Shown here: one piece after another, positions 15,996-24,875 of the stretch | Layout of the letters: each line of letters begins with the position of its first letter | How positions within the stretch are numbered: the first letter of the stretch is position 1 | Assembly: GCF_023500045.1 (NCBI RefSeq) | Contig: NZ_JAMCOF010000001.1 | Location: 269,161 to 309,471 of the forward strand | Source of the DNA: Bartonella bilalgolemi | GTDB taxonomy: Bacteria; Pseudomonadota; Alphaproteobacteria; Rhizobiales; Rhizobiaceae | Direction of reading: 5' to 3' | DNA: 40,311 bases | Translations under genes and position numbers: made by a program | The notes under the pieces: model-generated | Told to the model about the DNA's origin: nothing | The model's input: the letters and a program-made list of their open reading frames with translations, nothing else | Database searches by the model: none

Positions 15996-17324
15996 ATGAC
16001 AACCGCTCAGATTGCCTTGATTCCAAAACTCATTCCTATTTTTACCGGAAAAGCTGATGTTCGTGCTGCTTGGGGAGGAAGGGGATCAGGAAAAACACGC
16101 TCCTTTGCTTTGATGACAGCTGTGATCGGTTATCATCACGGAAAAGCTGGAGAACGAGGTATTATCCTCTGTGCGAGGCAATTCCAAAATTCATTGGCTG
16201 AAAGTTCTCTCGAAGAAATTAAACGTGCTATCGAATCCTATTCCTTTTTAAGCGACTATTATGAAATTGGCGATAAATATATTAGATCAAAAGATGGCTG
16301 TATCGTATATGCTTTTGCTGGTCTTGACCGCAATATTGCTAGCGTTAAATCTATGGGGCGTATTCTGCTCTGTTGGGTGGATGAGGCAGAACCTGTGACC
16401 GATGCCGCTTGGCAAGTCTTGATTCCAACGCTAAGAGAAGAGGGAAAAGAGTGGCATTCCGAGTTATGGGTGACATGGAACCCCTGCCGAGAAAATGCTG
16501 CCGTTGAAAAACGATTCCGTTTTACCAAGGATCCTAATATCAAAGGCGTTGAAATTAATTGGCGTGATAATCCAAAATTTCCTGCAAAACTTAATCGCGA
16601 TCGAACAGCTGATTTAGAACAAAGACCTGAACAATATCAACATATTTGGGAAGGGGAGTATCTGCAGGCAATGCAAGGGGCTTATTACCAAAGATTGCTG
16701 CTTGAAGCAGAACAAGAAGGGCGTATTACTATAGTGCCACGTGATCCTCTGATTCAGGTTAAAATCTTTTGGGATATCGGTGGAACGGGCGCTAAAGCTG
16801 ATGCAACGGCTCTATGGGTAGCTCAATTTGTTGGACGCGAGATTCGTGTTCTCGATTATTATGAAGCACAAGGACAACCCTTGTCAGAGCATATCGGCTG
16901 GATCTGTCACAAAGGTTATGAAAAGGCACTGATGGTTTTGCCCCATGATGGCGCTACAAAAGATCGTGTTTATAATGTCAGTTTTGAAAGTGCACTCCAA
17001 CAGGCTGGTTTTCGTACCCAAATTATTCCTAATCAAGGTGTCGGTGCTGTCAAAATGCGCATCGAAGCTGTAAGACGATTATTCCCCGCTATATGGTTTA
17101 ATCGAGAAACAACAATGGCTGGGCGAAAAGCCCTTGCCTGGTATCACGAAAAACGCGATGAACAACGTAATATCGGTTTGGGAGCTGAACACGATTGGGC
17201 AAGTCATGGGGCCGATAGCTTTGGACTGTTATGCGTGGCCTATGAACAACCCAGTGCTCAAAAAAAACGAGATATTTATCGGTCGCGTTCTTCTTCTTCT
17301 ACAACATCATGGATGGCTTTTTAA
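15996..17324 (+). CDS. Phage/GTA large terminase subunit
   Basis: ATP-driven DNA packaging motor with an endonuclease domain, docking on the portal. The Walker A is GGRGSGKT at residues 27-34 and the Walker B ILLCWVDEAE has D129/E130. The coupling/adenine region is in between. The C-terminal RNase H-like nuclease shows FWDIGGTGAKADATALW with D260 and D269, and later acidic residues in LPHDGATKD and HDWASHGADS. At 442 residues it is in the usual range. Its stop overlaps the portal start by one base (TAATG). The cluster order fits a podovirus-like element and the BaGTA. Confidence 0.93.
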   Translation: MTTAQIALIPKLIPIFTGKADVRAAWGGRGSGKTRSFALMTAVIGYHHGKAGERGIILCARQFQNSLAESSLEEIKRAIESYSFLSDYYEIGDKYIRSKDGCIVYAFAGLDRNIASVKSMGRILLCWVDEAEPVTDAAWQVLIPTLREEGKEWHSELWVTWNPCRENAAVEKRFRFTKDPNIKGVEINWRDNPKFPAKLNRDRTADLEQRPEQYQHIWEGEYLQAMQGAYYQRLLLEAEQEGRITIVPRDPLIQVKIFWDIGGTGAKADATALWVAQFVGREIRVLDYYEAQGQPLSEHIGWICHKGYEKALMVLPHDGATKDRVYNVSFESALQQAGFRTQIIPNQGVGAVKMRIEAVRRLFPAIWFNRETTMAGRKALAWYHEKRDEQRNIGLGAEHDWASHGADSFGLLCVAYEQPSAQKKRDIYRSRSSSSTTSWMAF

Positions 17325-19144
17325 TGAATATGCAGACTGCTTCTCTTCATTCAATTGAAACCCTCGAACATCAGGCGCTCTTTCAAAAGCTTGTTAAGTG
17401 GTATCAAGAGGATATTGTTCATGTTGAGCAATGGCGAAAAAATGCTCAAGAAGATTACGATTTTTACAATGGACGACAGTGGAATGAACAAGATCTTGCT
17501 GTCTTGCAGGAACAAAACAGACCCGTCATGACATTTAATCGTGTTGCGCCTTTGATTAATGCCGTCGTCGGAACCGAACGCAACAATAAACGCCATGTTC
17601 AATTTATTCCGCGACAAGAAGGTGCCGCTATCGCTAATCAAATCCTCACTGGAGCGGCAGAATGGTTTCGCGATGAGGCTCATGGTGAATATGAAGACTC
17701 CGATGCTTTTCAAGATACTGTTATTTGTGGGATGGGATGGACCGATACTCGGCTCGATTATGAAGAAGATCCTAGGGGAAAACCCGTCATTGCTCGGCTC
17801 GATCCTATGAAGATGGTTTGGGATACAAGCGCTGTCAAGCCTAATCTTATTGATGCTCAGCGGATTTGGTATATCGATGAAAAACCACTGGAAGTAGCGC
17901 AAGAAATGTTCCCCAATGTGCATTGGAGTGAGCTGAATGCAGATTGGGTGCAACAGCAAACGGGAGTGGGTGTTCATAGCCATGGTGACGATTATCAAAG
18001 TGAAAGTCTCGATGGTGGTGAGAGCATTCTGCAAAGCCCTAAAATGGTCACACTGGCTGAATGTCGGTGGTTCGAACGCGAAGTCATCTATAAGGTTCTT
18101 AATCCTCAAACAGGCCGGTTTACTGAGTATTCTGAACAGGATTTTCAACAGATCAAAAGAGAATTTCTACCATTTCCCGCAACAAGAATGACAAAAAAAG
18201 TTGTTAAACGCGCTTTCTTGGGGAAAAAATTGCTCGAGGCACCTGATAGACCATTGGTACCTTCTAACCAATTGGGATGGGAATGTATTACTGGGACATT
18301 CGATAAATTAAGTCGACAATTTTATGGAATTGTCCGTCCAACCAAAGATCCTCAACGTTGGGCTAATAAATATTTTAGTCAAGTTATGCACTTGCTCAAC
18401 AGTCAATCTAAAGGCGGAGTCATGGCAGAGCGGGATGCGTTCGATGATGATCGACAAGCCACAGAAAGCTGGGCAAGGGCCGATAGTATTACCTGGCTAA
18501 AAAATGGTGCTGTAGCCGCTGGAAGAATACAACCAAAACCCGTTGCACAGTTTCCAAATGGCTTTTTTCAACTCTTTAATGAAGCAAAAGGAGCTATTTC
18601 TCAGGTGACAGGATTGTCTCCTGAATTTATTGGAACACGCTCCGTCAATCAACCAGGTATACTCGAAGAACAACGCCGGCAATCTTCACTCAATCTTTTG
18701 GCCGCCTTCTTTGATGGGTTGCGTCGCTATCGACAACGACAGGGGAAAATAATTCTCTATCTTATCCAAAATTATCTTTCTGATGGCCGCTTGATCCGTA
18801 TTGCTGGAGAAGACAATGCTAAATATGTACCCCTTACACGGGAAATGGTCACAAGTTTAGAATATGATATTGTAGTAGACGATGCGCCAACAAGCACGAA
18901 TGAAAAAGAACGGACATTTTCTGTGATTATGCAATTGCTGCCGCTTATGCAACAATTTGCAACACCAGAGATTATACTTGATTTTCTGCACTATTCACCT
19001 TTACCTGCGTCGCTTATCCATAAAATTGCGCTCAAAGCACAGCAGAACAGTCAAGTGCTCAATGAGCAACAAGGGCTCCAACAACTCCCAGAAGGAGCAG
19101 AAGGTGTACGAGTTGCACAAGTTCTACAAGACCTTGTGGGGTGA
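17324..19144 (+). CDS. Portal protein, P22-like
   Basis: Forms the dodecameric portal ring through which DNA enters the head. I use ATG 17324, which overlaps the terminase stop (TAATG), rather than the in-frame ATG at 17309; this gives 606 residues, close to P22-type portals. Diagnostic early region: QEDYDFYNGRQWNEQD, then RPVMTFNRVAPLINAVVGTE. Later come QVTGLSPEFIG and the long helix segment with QPGILEEQRRQSS. The C-terminal third is helix-rich and glutamine-rich. A 285-base noncoding gap with a partial direct repeat separates it from the scaffold gene. Confidence 0.92.
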   Translation: MNMQTASLHSIETLEHQALFQKLVKWYQEDIVHVEQWRKNAQEDYDFYNGRQWNEQDLAVLQEQNRPVMTFNRVAPLINAVVGTERNNKRHVQFIPRQEGAAIANQILTGAAEWFRDEAHGEYEDSDAFQDTVICGMGWTDTRLDYEEDPRGKPVIARLDPMKMVWDTSAVKPNLIDAQRIWYIDEKPLEVAQEMFPNVHWSELNADWVQQQTGVGVHSHGDDYQSESLDGGESILQSPKMVTLAECRWFEREVIYKVLNPQTGRFTEYSEQDFQQIKREFLPFPATRMTKKVVKRAFLGKKLLEAPDRPLVPSNQLGWECITGTFDKLSRQFYGIVRPTKDPQRWANKYFSQVMHLLNSQSKGGVMAERDAFDDDRQATESWARADSITWLKNGAVAAGRIQPKPVAQFPNGFFQLFNEAKGAISQVTGLSPEFIGTRSVNQPGILEEQRRQSSLNLLAAFFDGLRRYRQRQGKIILYLIQNYLSDGRLIRIAGEDNAKYVPLTREMVTSLEYDIVVDDAPTSTNEKERTFSVIMQLLPLMQQFATPEIILDFLHYSPLPASLIHKIALKAQQNSQVLNEQQGLQQLPEGAEGVRVAQVLQDLVG

Positions 19145-19394
19145 TTTTATTATATGCGTTCTTTGTGTGAGAGAGGGACATAATATATACGAGGGAAGAA
19201 TGTTCAGAGTTATGCCCTTCTTGCTTGGGATATAAGGGATTTATCCAAGGGAAGATGAAGAGATTTTGATCTCAGAAGGAATATTCTTTTTAAGAAATGA
19301 TAGGTGAGTGTGAGATTTGAGGATCGAGAAGTCGAGCCTGCTCTGTAGGTTTTTAGGAAGATTTTACTGTATGCGTTCTCTGCATGAGAGAGGG
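19144..19394 (+). repeat. 34-bp imperfect direct repeat in the portal-scaffold gap
   Basis: Bases 19144-19177 and 19361-19394 align over 34 bases without gaps and with six differences, sharing tatgcgttct and gagagaggg. They begin at the end of the portal gene and just ahead of the scaffold gene, so the 217-base unit between them looks like one duplicated period. No gene lies between. Confidence 0.8.
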
Positions 19395-19429
19395 GCGTTT
19401 TATTGTTTTAGGCAAAGAAGGAAAGCACA

Positions 19430-20332
19430 ATGAACGAAGAAACTTTAACATTAGAAGAACAGCACATATGGGAAAAGCATTCTTTGCAAAAGACAGATGA
19501 TAGTGAGGAAGGGGACTCTGGGAGAGAAGAAGGAGGCAATGTCCTTGCAGAAGAGGACGATGAAAATGAAACAGTTTCGCTAGAGCAGGAGAGTGGAGGT
19601 GATCAAAGGGCACAGTCTCAGAATGGAGAGCAAATGCAAGCACCACCAGATCCACAAAAAGACTTTATGGGCTATCTCCAATGGCTTGGACAGGTGCTTC
19701 AAAATAAACAGGAGACGTCGGAGGTTCAACAGACTGTTTCGCAGGTGCAGGAGCCTTCAGAAGCAGAGCGGTTGCAGTCTTTTTTTCATCAGTCTGTGGA
19801 AACTGTCAAAAAAACACATAGCGATTTTAATCAAGCTGCTGATTTTGTTTATGAAATGCGTGCAAAACAATTGGCTGCTTGTGCTTCTCTTTATCCTGAA
19901 CTAACAGATCCGAAAGTTATTGATGCCATGATCGGGGATGAATTGAAAAAGATCGTGCAAGATTGTAGCGAAAAGAATAAAAATCCTGCCGAGGTGATTT
20001 ATACAATCGCACAGACTATTGGCTATACAACACCACAAAATCATCAAGGTGCAACTATAAAAGATCATCAGGATGAAACTATACAAGAGACTGAGGGGAT
20101 GGAGGGAACTAAGGGAGCAAAAAGCTTACAAGAAAGTGTATGGGGGGATAAAGATATTCAAGAAAGGCAAAATTCTGCTCGTACCCTTTCAGCTTATAAT
20201 GGTTTGAGCCCCAATGGGCCAATTTCTTTGGATTTTCTTGATAAGATGTCTGAGGGGGAATTTAATGTTTGGATCGATAATCCAAAAAATAAAGCCGCTT
20301 TTAACCATTTAATGAGTGGGGGAGGGCTTTAA
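19430..20332 (+). CDS. Scaffold-like phage protein
   Basis: A 300-residue hydrophilic protein between portal and capsid, the place of the internal scaffolding protein in podovirus-like clusters. The first 110 residues are very acidic and Gln/Glu-rich (EEGDSGREEGGNVLAEED), with little expected structure. The middle (QSVETVKKTHSDFNQAADFV) is predicted helical and the C terminus (LDFLDKMSEGEFNVWIDNP) is the more conserved-looking part. Scaffolds diverge quickly, so the call rests on position and composition rather than a motif. Its gene is followed by a strong terminator. Confidence 0.65.
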   Translation: MNEETLTLEEQHIWEKHSLQKTDDSEEGDSGREEGGNVLAEEDDENETVSLEQESGGDQRAQSQNGEQMQAPPDPQKDFMGYLQWLGQVLQNKQETSEVQQTVSQVQEPSEAERLQSFFHQSVETVKKTHSDFNQAADFVYEMRAKQLAACASLYPELTDPKVIDAMIGDELKKIVQDCSEKNKNPAEVIYTIAQTIGYTTPQNHQGATIKDHQDETIQETEGMEGTKGAKSLQESVWGDKDIQERQNSARTLSAYNGLSPNGPISLDFLDKMSEGEFNVWIDNPKNKAAFNHLMSGGGL

Positions 20333-20416
20333 AAAGAGGAAAAATACTAAACAAATAAGATACTAAAACTAAAAAAGAACTTTCTGTTTTGAGCATTAGA
20401 ATAGGAAAAATAAACA

Positions 20417-20439
20417 CCCGGTATCATACCGGTTTTTTT
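20417..20439 (+). terminator. Rho-independent terminator between scaffold and capsid genes
   Basis: The stem CCGGTA / TACCGG with a 3-base loop (TCA) is followed by seven T residues. It lies 27 bases ahead of the capsid start. It could end the packaging transcript or attenuate it, setting the ratio of capsid to upstream proteins. Confidence 0.85.
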
Positions 20440-20465
20440 ATATCAAAAATTGTGAGGGGGGAAAA

Positions 20466-21596
20466 ATGGCTGTAACTCGCATCGGACTTAATAATCCACT
20501 GGCTGTACGCACATGGTCGAAATTACTTAATCAAGAAGTCTCAAAAGCAATTTCTATTGCACCACTTATTGGAAGAGATTCCAATAGTATTATCCAATTG
20601 AAAGATGAAACCAATAAAGCTCATGGAGATTCTATTAGCTTTGGTTTACGCGTCCAATTGTTTGGTGAAGGAGTGACCGAAGGAGAAGAACTTGCAGGAA
20701 AAGAAGAAGATTTGCAATTCCTTAATGATCGCTTGGTCATTAATGAACTCTCTCATGCTGTTCGTGTTAAAAATGAAGGCACAATCGATCAACAGAGAAC
20801 TTTACATAATTTACGGACAGAAGCCAAAAATGCTCTTGTCGATTGGTATGCGGATCGTTTGAGCTTGATGTTCTTTCTTCATGTGTGTGGGTTTACAGCC
20901 AGTAGCATCAATTTTGAAGGACGGACCATAACGCTGAGACCTGTGCATTACGGATTTAATAAACCAACTGAACCAAGCGATAAACGGATACTGCGCCCTA
21001 ATGGCAAAACAAAAGATTCAGATCTTAAAGCAGCGGATACCTTTACTCTTCAGTTGATTGATAAAGCTGTTGAACGCGCTAAACTTGCTAATCCAAAAAT
21101 TAGACCTGTGCGTGTCGATGGAGAAAATGTTTATGTACTTTATCTTCATCCAACACAAGTAACACAATTAAGAACCAATACAGAGCCAGGGCAATGGCTT
21201 GATATCACTAAGGCAGTTTATAGTGGAAGCCGTGTGAAAAATCCCATCTATAATGGATCATTGGGCATGTATAATGGGGTCATTTTACGAGAAGCAGAGC
21301 ATGTTACAGAAGGTGTAGGCGCGTCGACTGAAAATGCTGAGACTATAGCTATGGTTCCTCATGTGCGTCGTGCCGTTTTGCTAGGGGCACAAAGTGCTGT
21401 TATCGCTTTCGGTAAAGATCGGGGCGCTACACGCTATAAATTGGTAGAAGAGCTCTTTGACTATGAGCGTGAATTTGGCGTTGCTGCAAAAACAATTATT
21501 GGCATGAAAAAAACACGCTTCAGTTCGGGAAATGATTCTAAAGGAGCTCAGGATTTCGGAACCATCGTGATTTCAACATATGCTGTATCTTCTTAA
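20466..21596 (+). CDS. Major capsid protein, N4-gp56 family
   Basis: Builds the icosahedral head. The 376-residue length and the N-terminal half match the N4-gp56/DUF4043 capsid family: HGDSISFGLRVQLFGEGVTE, then GKEEDLQFLNDRLVINELSH and AVRVKNEGTIDQQRT. The C-terminal half includes GAQSAVIAFGKDRGATRYK and DYEREFGVAAKTIIGMKKTRF, which are typical of the end of this family. The ribosome binding site is gaggggggaaaa. The gene is framed by a terminator just upstream and a GC-rich hairpin just downstream, suggesting a separately controlled transcript. Confidence 0.93.
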   Translation: MAVTRIGLNNPLAVRTWSKLLNQEVSKAISIAPLIGRDSNSIIQLKDETNKAHGDSISFGLRVQLFGEGVTEGEELAGKEEDLQFLNDRLVINELSHAVRVKNEGTIDQQRTLHNLRTEAKNALVDWYADRLSLMFFLHVCGFTASSINFEGRTITLRPVHYGFNKPTEPSDKRILRPNGKTKDSDLKAADTFTLQLIDKAVERAKLANPKIRPVRVDGENVYVLYLHPTQVTQLRTNTEPGQWLDITKAVYSGSRVKNPIYNGSLGMYNGVILREAEHVTEGVGASTENAETIAMVPHVRRAVLLGAQSAVIAFGKDRGATRYKLVEELFDYEREFGVAAKTIIGMKKTRFSSGNDSKGAQDFGTIVISTYAVSS

Positions 21597-21609
21597 AAAA
21601 ATTATAAAA

Positions 21610-21642
21610 TTCCCTCCCGGTTTTTAGATCTTTGGGAGGGAA
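21610..21642 (+). terminator. GC-rich hairpin after the capsid gene
   Basis: Nine-base arms TTCCCTCCC and GGGAGGGAA flank a 15-base loop (21619-21633). No T tract follows (caaaataa), so it may protect the 3' end of the capsid mRNA or act as a partial terminator rather than a full rho-independent one. Confidence 0.55.
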
Positions 21643-21662
21643 CAAAATAAAAGGAAGCACTC

Positions 21663-22379
21663 ATGCCTATTCCTGGATCTTCTTTAACAAAATCTTCTGC
21701 TAAATCTTATTCATTTGTTTCAAAATTCTCCGATTATGCCAAAACATTTGGGCAGATGATGGCGCTGATTCAAGATGAAATCGATGATACAACAGGCGAA
21801 TATTCTGTTCAAATTCAAGATTCTATTTTAACTGCTCTTCGCTTGTGTGAACAGGAGCCCTTTTTCTTCAATAAAATGGGGGAAATGCGCTTTAAAACAC
21901 AAAGCGGAAAGACATGGTATGGATACGAAGATACCGCTTTTCTTGAGACAGAAATGGTGATTGAGTCTTTAGTTCTTGAGCAAAAAGAAGCGAGGCCAAT
22001 ACCCCTTCTTTATAAATCAGTGAAAAAAGCCCAAAAAGAATATAAAAATCATTCAGTTCAGGGAACACCCGTATTCTATACTTTTTTGGATCAACAGATC
22101 GGACTCTTTCCGACACCTGAGACTGTTGAAACTGTTCGCCTTTTTTGGAGATCAGCACACTTTTCCGATATTCTCACTCTGCAAGATGAGAATCCCTGGT
22201 TTGTTTATGCTTTCGATCTGATTAAAGCACGTGCAAAATATGAACTCTATAAAAATATTCTCAAAGATACTGAATATGCCGCTATCGCGTTTAATGATTT
22301 TCAAGAACAGCTCCAACTCTTGCGTTACGAAACATCGCGTCGCGAAGGATGCTCCAATATTCTTTCAACGGGGTTTTAA
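21663..22379 (+). CDS. Head-tail adaptor-like protein
   Basis: A 238-residue protein right after the capsid gene, the position of the connector/adaptor that sits under the portal. The N-terminal helix region FSDYAKTFGQMMALIQDEID followed by QIQDSILTALRLCEQEPFFF resembles adaptor proteins of podovirus-like phages. The rest (YGYEDTAFLETEMVIESLVL) is a mixed fold. The C-terminal region is helical (ARAKYELYKNIL, FQEQLQLLRYETSRREG). Its stop directly abuts the ATG of the next gene, so translation is probably coupled. Family assignment is by pattern and position. Confidence 0.7.
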   Translation: MPIPGSSLTKSSAKSYSFVSKFSDYAKTFGQMMALIQDEIDDTTGEYSVQIQDSILTALRLCEQEPFFFNKMGEMRFKTQSGKTWYGYEDTAFLETEMVIESLVLEQKEARPIPLLYKSVKKAQKEYKNHSVQGTPVFYTFLDQQIGLFPTPETVETVRLFWRSAHFSDILTLQDENPWFVYAFDLIKARAKYELYKNILKDTEYAAIAFNDFQEQLQLLRYETSRREGCSNILSTGF

Positions 22380-23843
22380 ATGGCTTTTTTTCCTCTTGCG
22401 GATTATCGTCCCGATGTTGCTCATATCAATAGTCTTTTTACCGATGAGCTTGTCAATGTGCTTCCTGCGGATGGATCTTATATTCCAATGCCCAGTTTTA
22501 GCCCATTTTCAGAGCCTTGTCCGGGGGCTATTTTAGGGGCCATCGCTGTCAAAACAAAAAATGGTGTATCGATTATTGCTGGAACAGAGAAAAAAATCTA
22601 TCAGCTCAATAATACAACTTTGCAGTGGAAAGATATTACGCATAAAGATAAATCTTATTTTGCTAATGTCGACGCACCTTGGTCTTTTGCTTTGTTTGGC
22701 GATTATGTCATTGCTGTTAATGCGAATGATAAGCCTCAAGTGATTGATATTAATCAAGATGAAAATTTTAGAGATTTAGGTGGGAATCCTCCACAAGCAG
22801 GAATTGTCCGCGTTTGGGGCGATTTCGTTTGTCTCATGAAATTATCCGAACATCCACGACGTGTCCATTGGTCTGGCTTGAATAATGCGGAGTTCTGGAC
22901 CGTGGGGAAAAAAAGCTGCGATTATCAAGATTTTCCCGATGGAGGATATGTTCAAGGAGCAACAGAAACAACGAATCCATTGATCTTTATGCGTTCTGCA
23001 ATTTATGCTGGCTCTTTTATCCCTGGATCTAAAATCATCTTCAGTTTCCAGAAAATACACGATAAACGCGGTGCAAAAAACGCTGAATCAATTGTTTGCC
23101 GGGGGGATCTGGCTTTCTTTGCCGATGAGGGAGGTTTTTACCAAATCACTACCGATGGGCGGATCTCTCCGATCGGCTTCGAAAAAGTAGATCGAACCAT
23201 GGTGGCAAAAATCTCAGAAAATCAATTGTCTACTCTGAGTGCCGCAATCGATGGCGTGTATAACCGTGTTTATTGGATTATCGATGCCGATGAAACGATC
23301 CAAGAACGGATTTTGCTGATCTATGATTGGGGATTGCAAAAGTGGACGAAAGCAACCGTCAATATCAAAATGATTTTGCCCATTTTTTTGGCTGGATATA
23401 CCTTAGAAGGGCTTGATAGGGTCTCAGAAAGTCTCGATGATTTACCTTTTTCTCTCGATAGTAAAGTGTGGCAAAATGAAACACCAATTCTGGGAGCTTT
23501 CGATCATGAAGGAAGGCTTGGATCATTTTCTGGATCCCCTATGGCTTGTGTGATAACCTCACAAGAAATGGGGCAGACAAATGGTATGGTCACCAGGGTG
23601 AGAAATATTATGCCTCAGGTGAATAGTAAAACATTTTATTTGTCAATTGGTATGCGCTTTCGTCAAGCCTTTGAGGAAGAAACTGTTTGGTTGCCAGAAA
23701 GACAACCTTCTACACATACGGGACAAATTCATTCCCGTGCTAGAGCGCGGTTTTATCGTTTTAAGCTTCGGATACCGGAAGGGATCAATTGGTCTCACGT
23801 GACTGGCTTCAATGTCGAGTTGAAGCCTGCCGGCATGCGTTAG
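22380..23843 (+). CDS. Tail hub / stabilisation protein, P22 gp10-like
   Basis: A 487-residue, beta-rich protein directly following the adaptor. The opening FFPLADYRPDVAHINSLFTD and the segment SGLNNAEFWTVGKKSCDYQDFPDGG resemble the tail hub proteins that follow the adaptor in many rhizobial podovirus-like elements. So does the blade-like pattern (DLAFFADEGGFYQITTDG, YNRVYWIIDADETIQERILL). It would close the portal channel and carry the tail fibres. No enzymatic motif is visible. It ends at 23843 and is followed by about 345 noncoding bases. Confidence 0.75.
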   Translation: MAFFPLADYRPDVAHINSLFTDELVNVLPADGSYIPMPSFSPFSEPCPGAILGAIAVKTKNGVSIIAGTEKKIYQLNNTTLQWKDITHKDKSYFANVDAPWSFALFGDYVIAVNANDKPQVIDINQDENFRDLGGNPPQAGIVRVWGDFVCLMKLSEHPRRVHWSGLNNAEFWTVGKKSCDYQDFPDGGYVQGATETTNPLIFMRSAIYAGSFIPGSKIIFSFQKIHDKRGAKNAESIVCRGDLAFFADEGGFYQITTDGRISPIGFEKVDRTMVAKISENQLSTLSAAIDGVYNRVYWIIDADETIQERILLIYDWGLQKWTKATVNIKMILPIFLAGYTLEGLDRVSESLDDLPFSLDSKVWQNETPILGAFDHEGRLGSFSGSPMACVITSQEMGQTNGMVTRVRNIMPQVNSKTFYLSIGMRFRQAFEEETVWLPERQPSTHTGQIHSRARARFYRFKLRIPEGINWSHVTGFNVELKPAGMR

Positions 23844-24188
23844 CATAAGGTTAATCCTGATGTGTTGAGCATGCCAAACCATAAGATTAATGCAATGCGT
23901 TGAGTATGCCAAAGGCATAGCTCATGCGTGGAGTGTGCTAAGACACAAAACTAGAGTGCTCTGAGAATGCCTAGGATAAAGATTAATGCGGGTGAGTATG
24001 CTGGGCAAGAGGTTGATTCAGTTGGGTCATTTATCAAGATCATAAGTGTGAAGAAGAGCAATGGAGCCTGATAATAGGATTCTCCCTGCTGTTTTGTGGT
24101 GATGTGTGGAGTGTAGTAGGGCAGATTTAATGACAGGATTATGCTCTTGTGCACAAGAGGATGCTATAGATAAACGGCGAGATATTTT
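23844..24188 (+). repeat. Noncoding gap with degenerate repeated motifs
   Basis: Within about 345 bases, variants of tgcgttgagtatgcc recur: gatgtgttgagcatgcc (about 23859), aatgcgttgagtatgcc (about 23895), catgcgtggagtgtgct (about 23924) and gcgggtgagtatgctgg (about 23988), several preceded or followed by aagattaatg. The pattern looks like an old, decayed tandem repeat. No gene is supported here. Confidence 0.6.
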
Positions 24189-24875
24189 ATGGGGATAAGA
24201 TATGTGTTGAGTATAGCAGCAAAGAGACTTTTGGCGGGAGCAAAGTCAAGAAGCTGGGATGCTGTACCTTGGAAGAAAAAAACTAAAATCGTAACACAAC
24301 GTTCAGATAATGAAGGCTCAGATTCAGATAATGAAGGCTCAGATCATGAAAGTTTGTATTCTCTTCATTGTACGCATCAGTGGCCTTGGGAAAAAATGGC
24401 TCTCTATCGAGAGGCTATTAATGCGGCTATGCGGAAATATGCTCAACGGTTTCCTCATGATGTATGTTTAAAGCATGTGGCTGAAGAGATTATTGGTGGG
24501 CAGGTGCAGCTGTGGCTGATCTTAAAAAATAGAACTGAATTTAGTGCTTTTGGGATAACCAAAATTGAAAAAACGCATGATGGAAAAAAACGTGTTGTTA
24601 TTTTAGATCTTGCTGGTCAGGGAGGGATCAAACTGGTTCCGTTGATTGATCAACTCGAACAATGGGCACGGACTATCAAGGTTGATGAAATTTTAACACT
24701 GGGAAGATCTGGGTGGGCGAAAATGCTTGTTCATCACGGATACGCTATCAATCTTATTCATTATAGAAAGGTTTTAACGCATGAGCAGACGGACAAGTCC
24801 TCAAGTTCAAACAACGACACAGACGAATGCTCCACCCTCGTGGGCAGAAGATATTTTAAAACAGGCAACTTCTGA
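24189..24875 (+). CDS. GNAT-like phage protein
   Basis: A 228-residue protein of a type often found among podovirus tail genes. The core (LWLILKNRTEFSAFGITKIE, then KRVVILDLAGQGG, LEQWARTIKVDEI and GRSGWAKMLVHHGY) resembles acetyltransferase-fold proteins, but catalysis is not shown. The N-terminal 65 residues look unconserved and include a duplicated SDNEGSD from a 21-bp tandem repeat at 24302-24343. A later start at M68 (MALYREAINAAM) is possible. The last 32 codons overlap the next gene in another frame by 95 bases and encode a low-complexity tail, suggesting that the original stop was lost. Confidence 0.65.
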   Translation: MGIRYVLSIAAKRLLAGAKSRSWDAVPWKKKTKIVTQRSDNEGSDSDNEGSDHESLYSLHCTHQWPWEKMALYREAINAAMRKYAQRFPHDVCLKHVAEEIIGGQVQLWLILKNRTEFSAFGITKIEKTHDGKKRVVILDLAGQGGIKLVPLIDQLEQWARTIKVDEILTLGRSGWAKMLVHHGYAINLIHYRKVLTHEQTDKSSSSNNDTDECSTLVGRRYFKTGNF

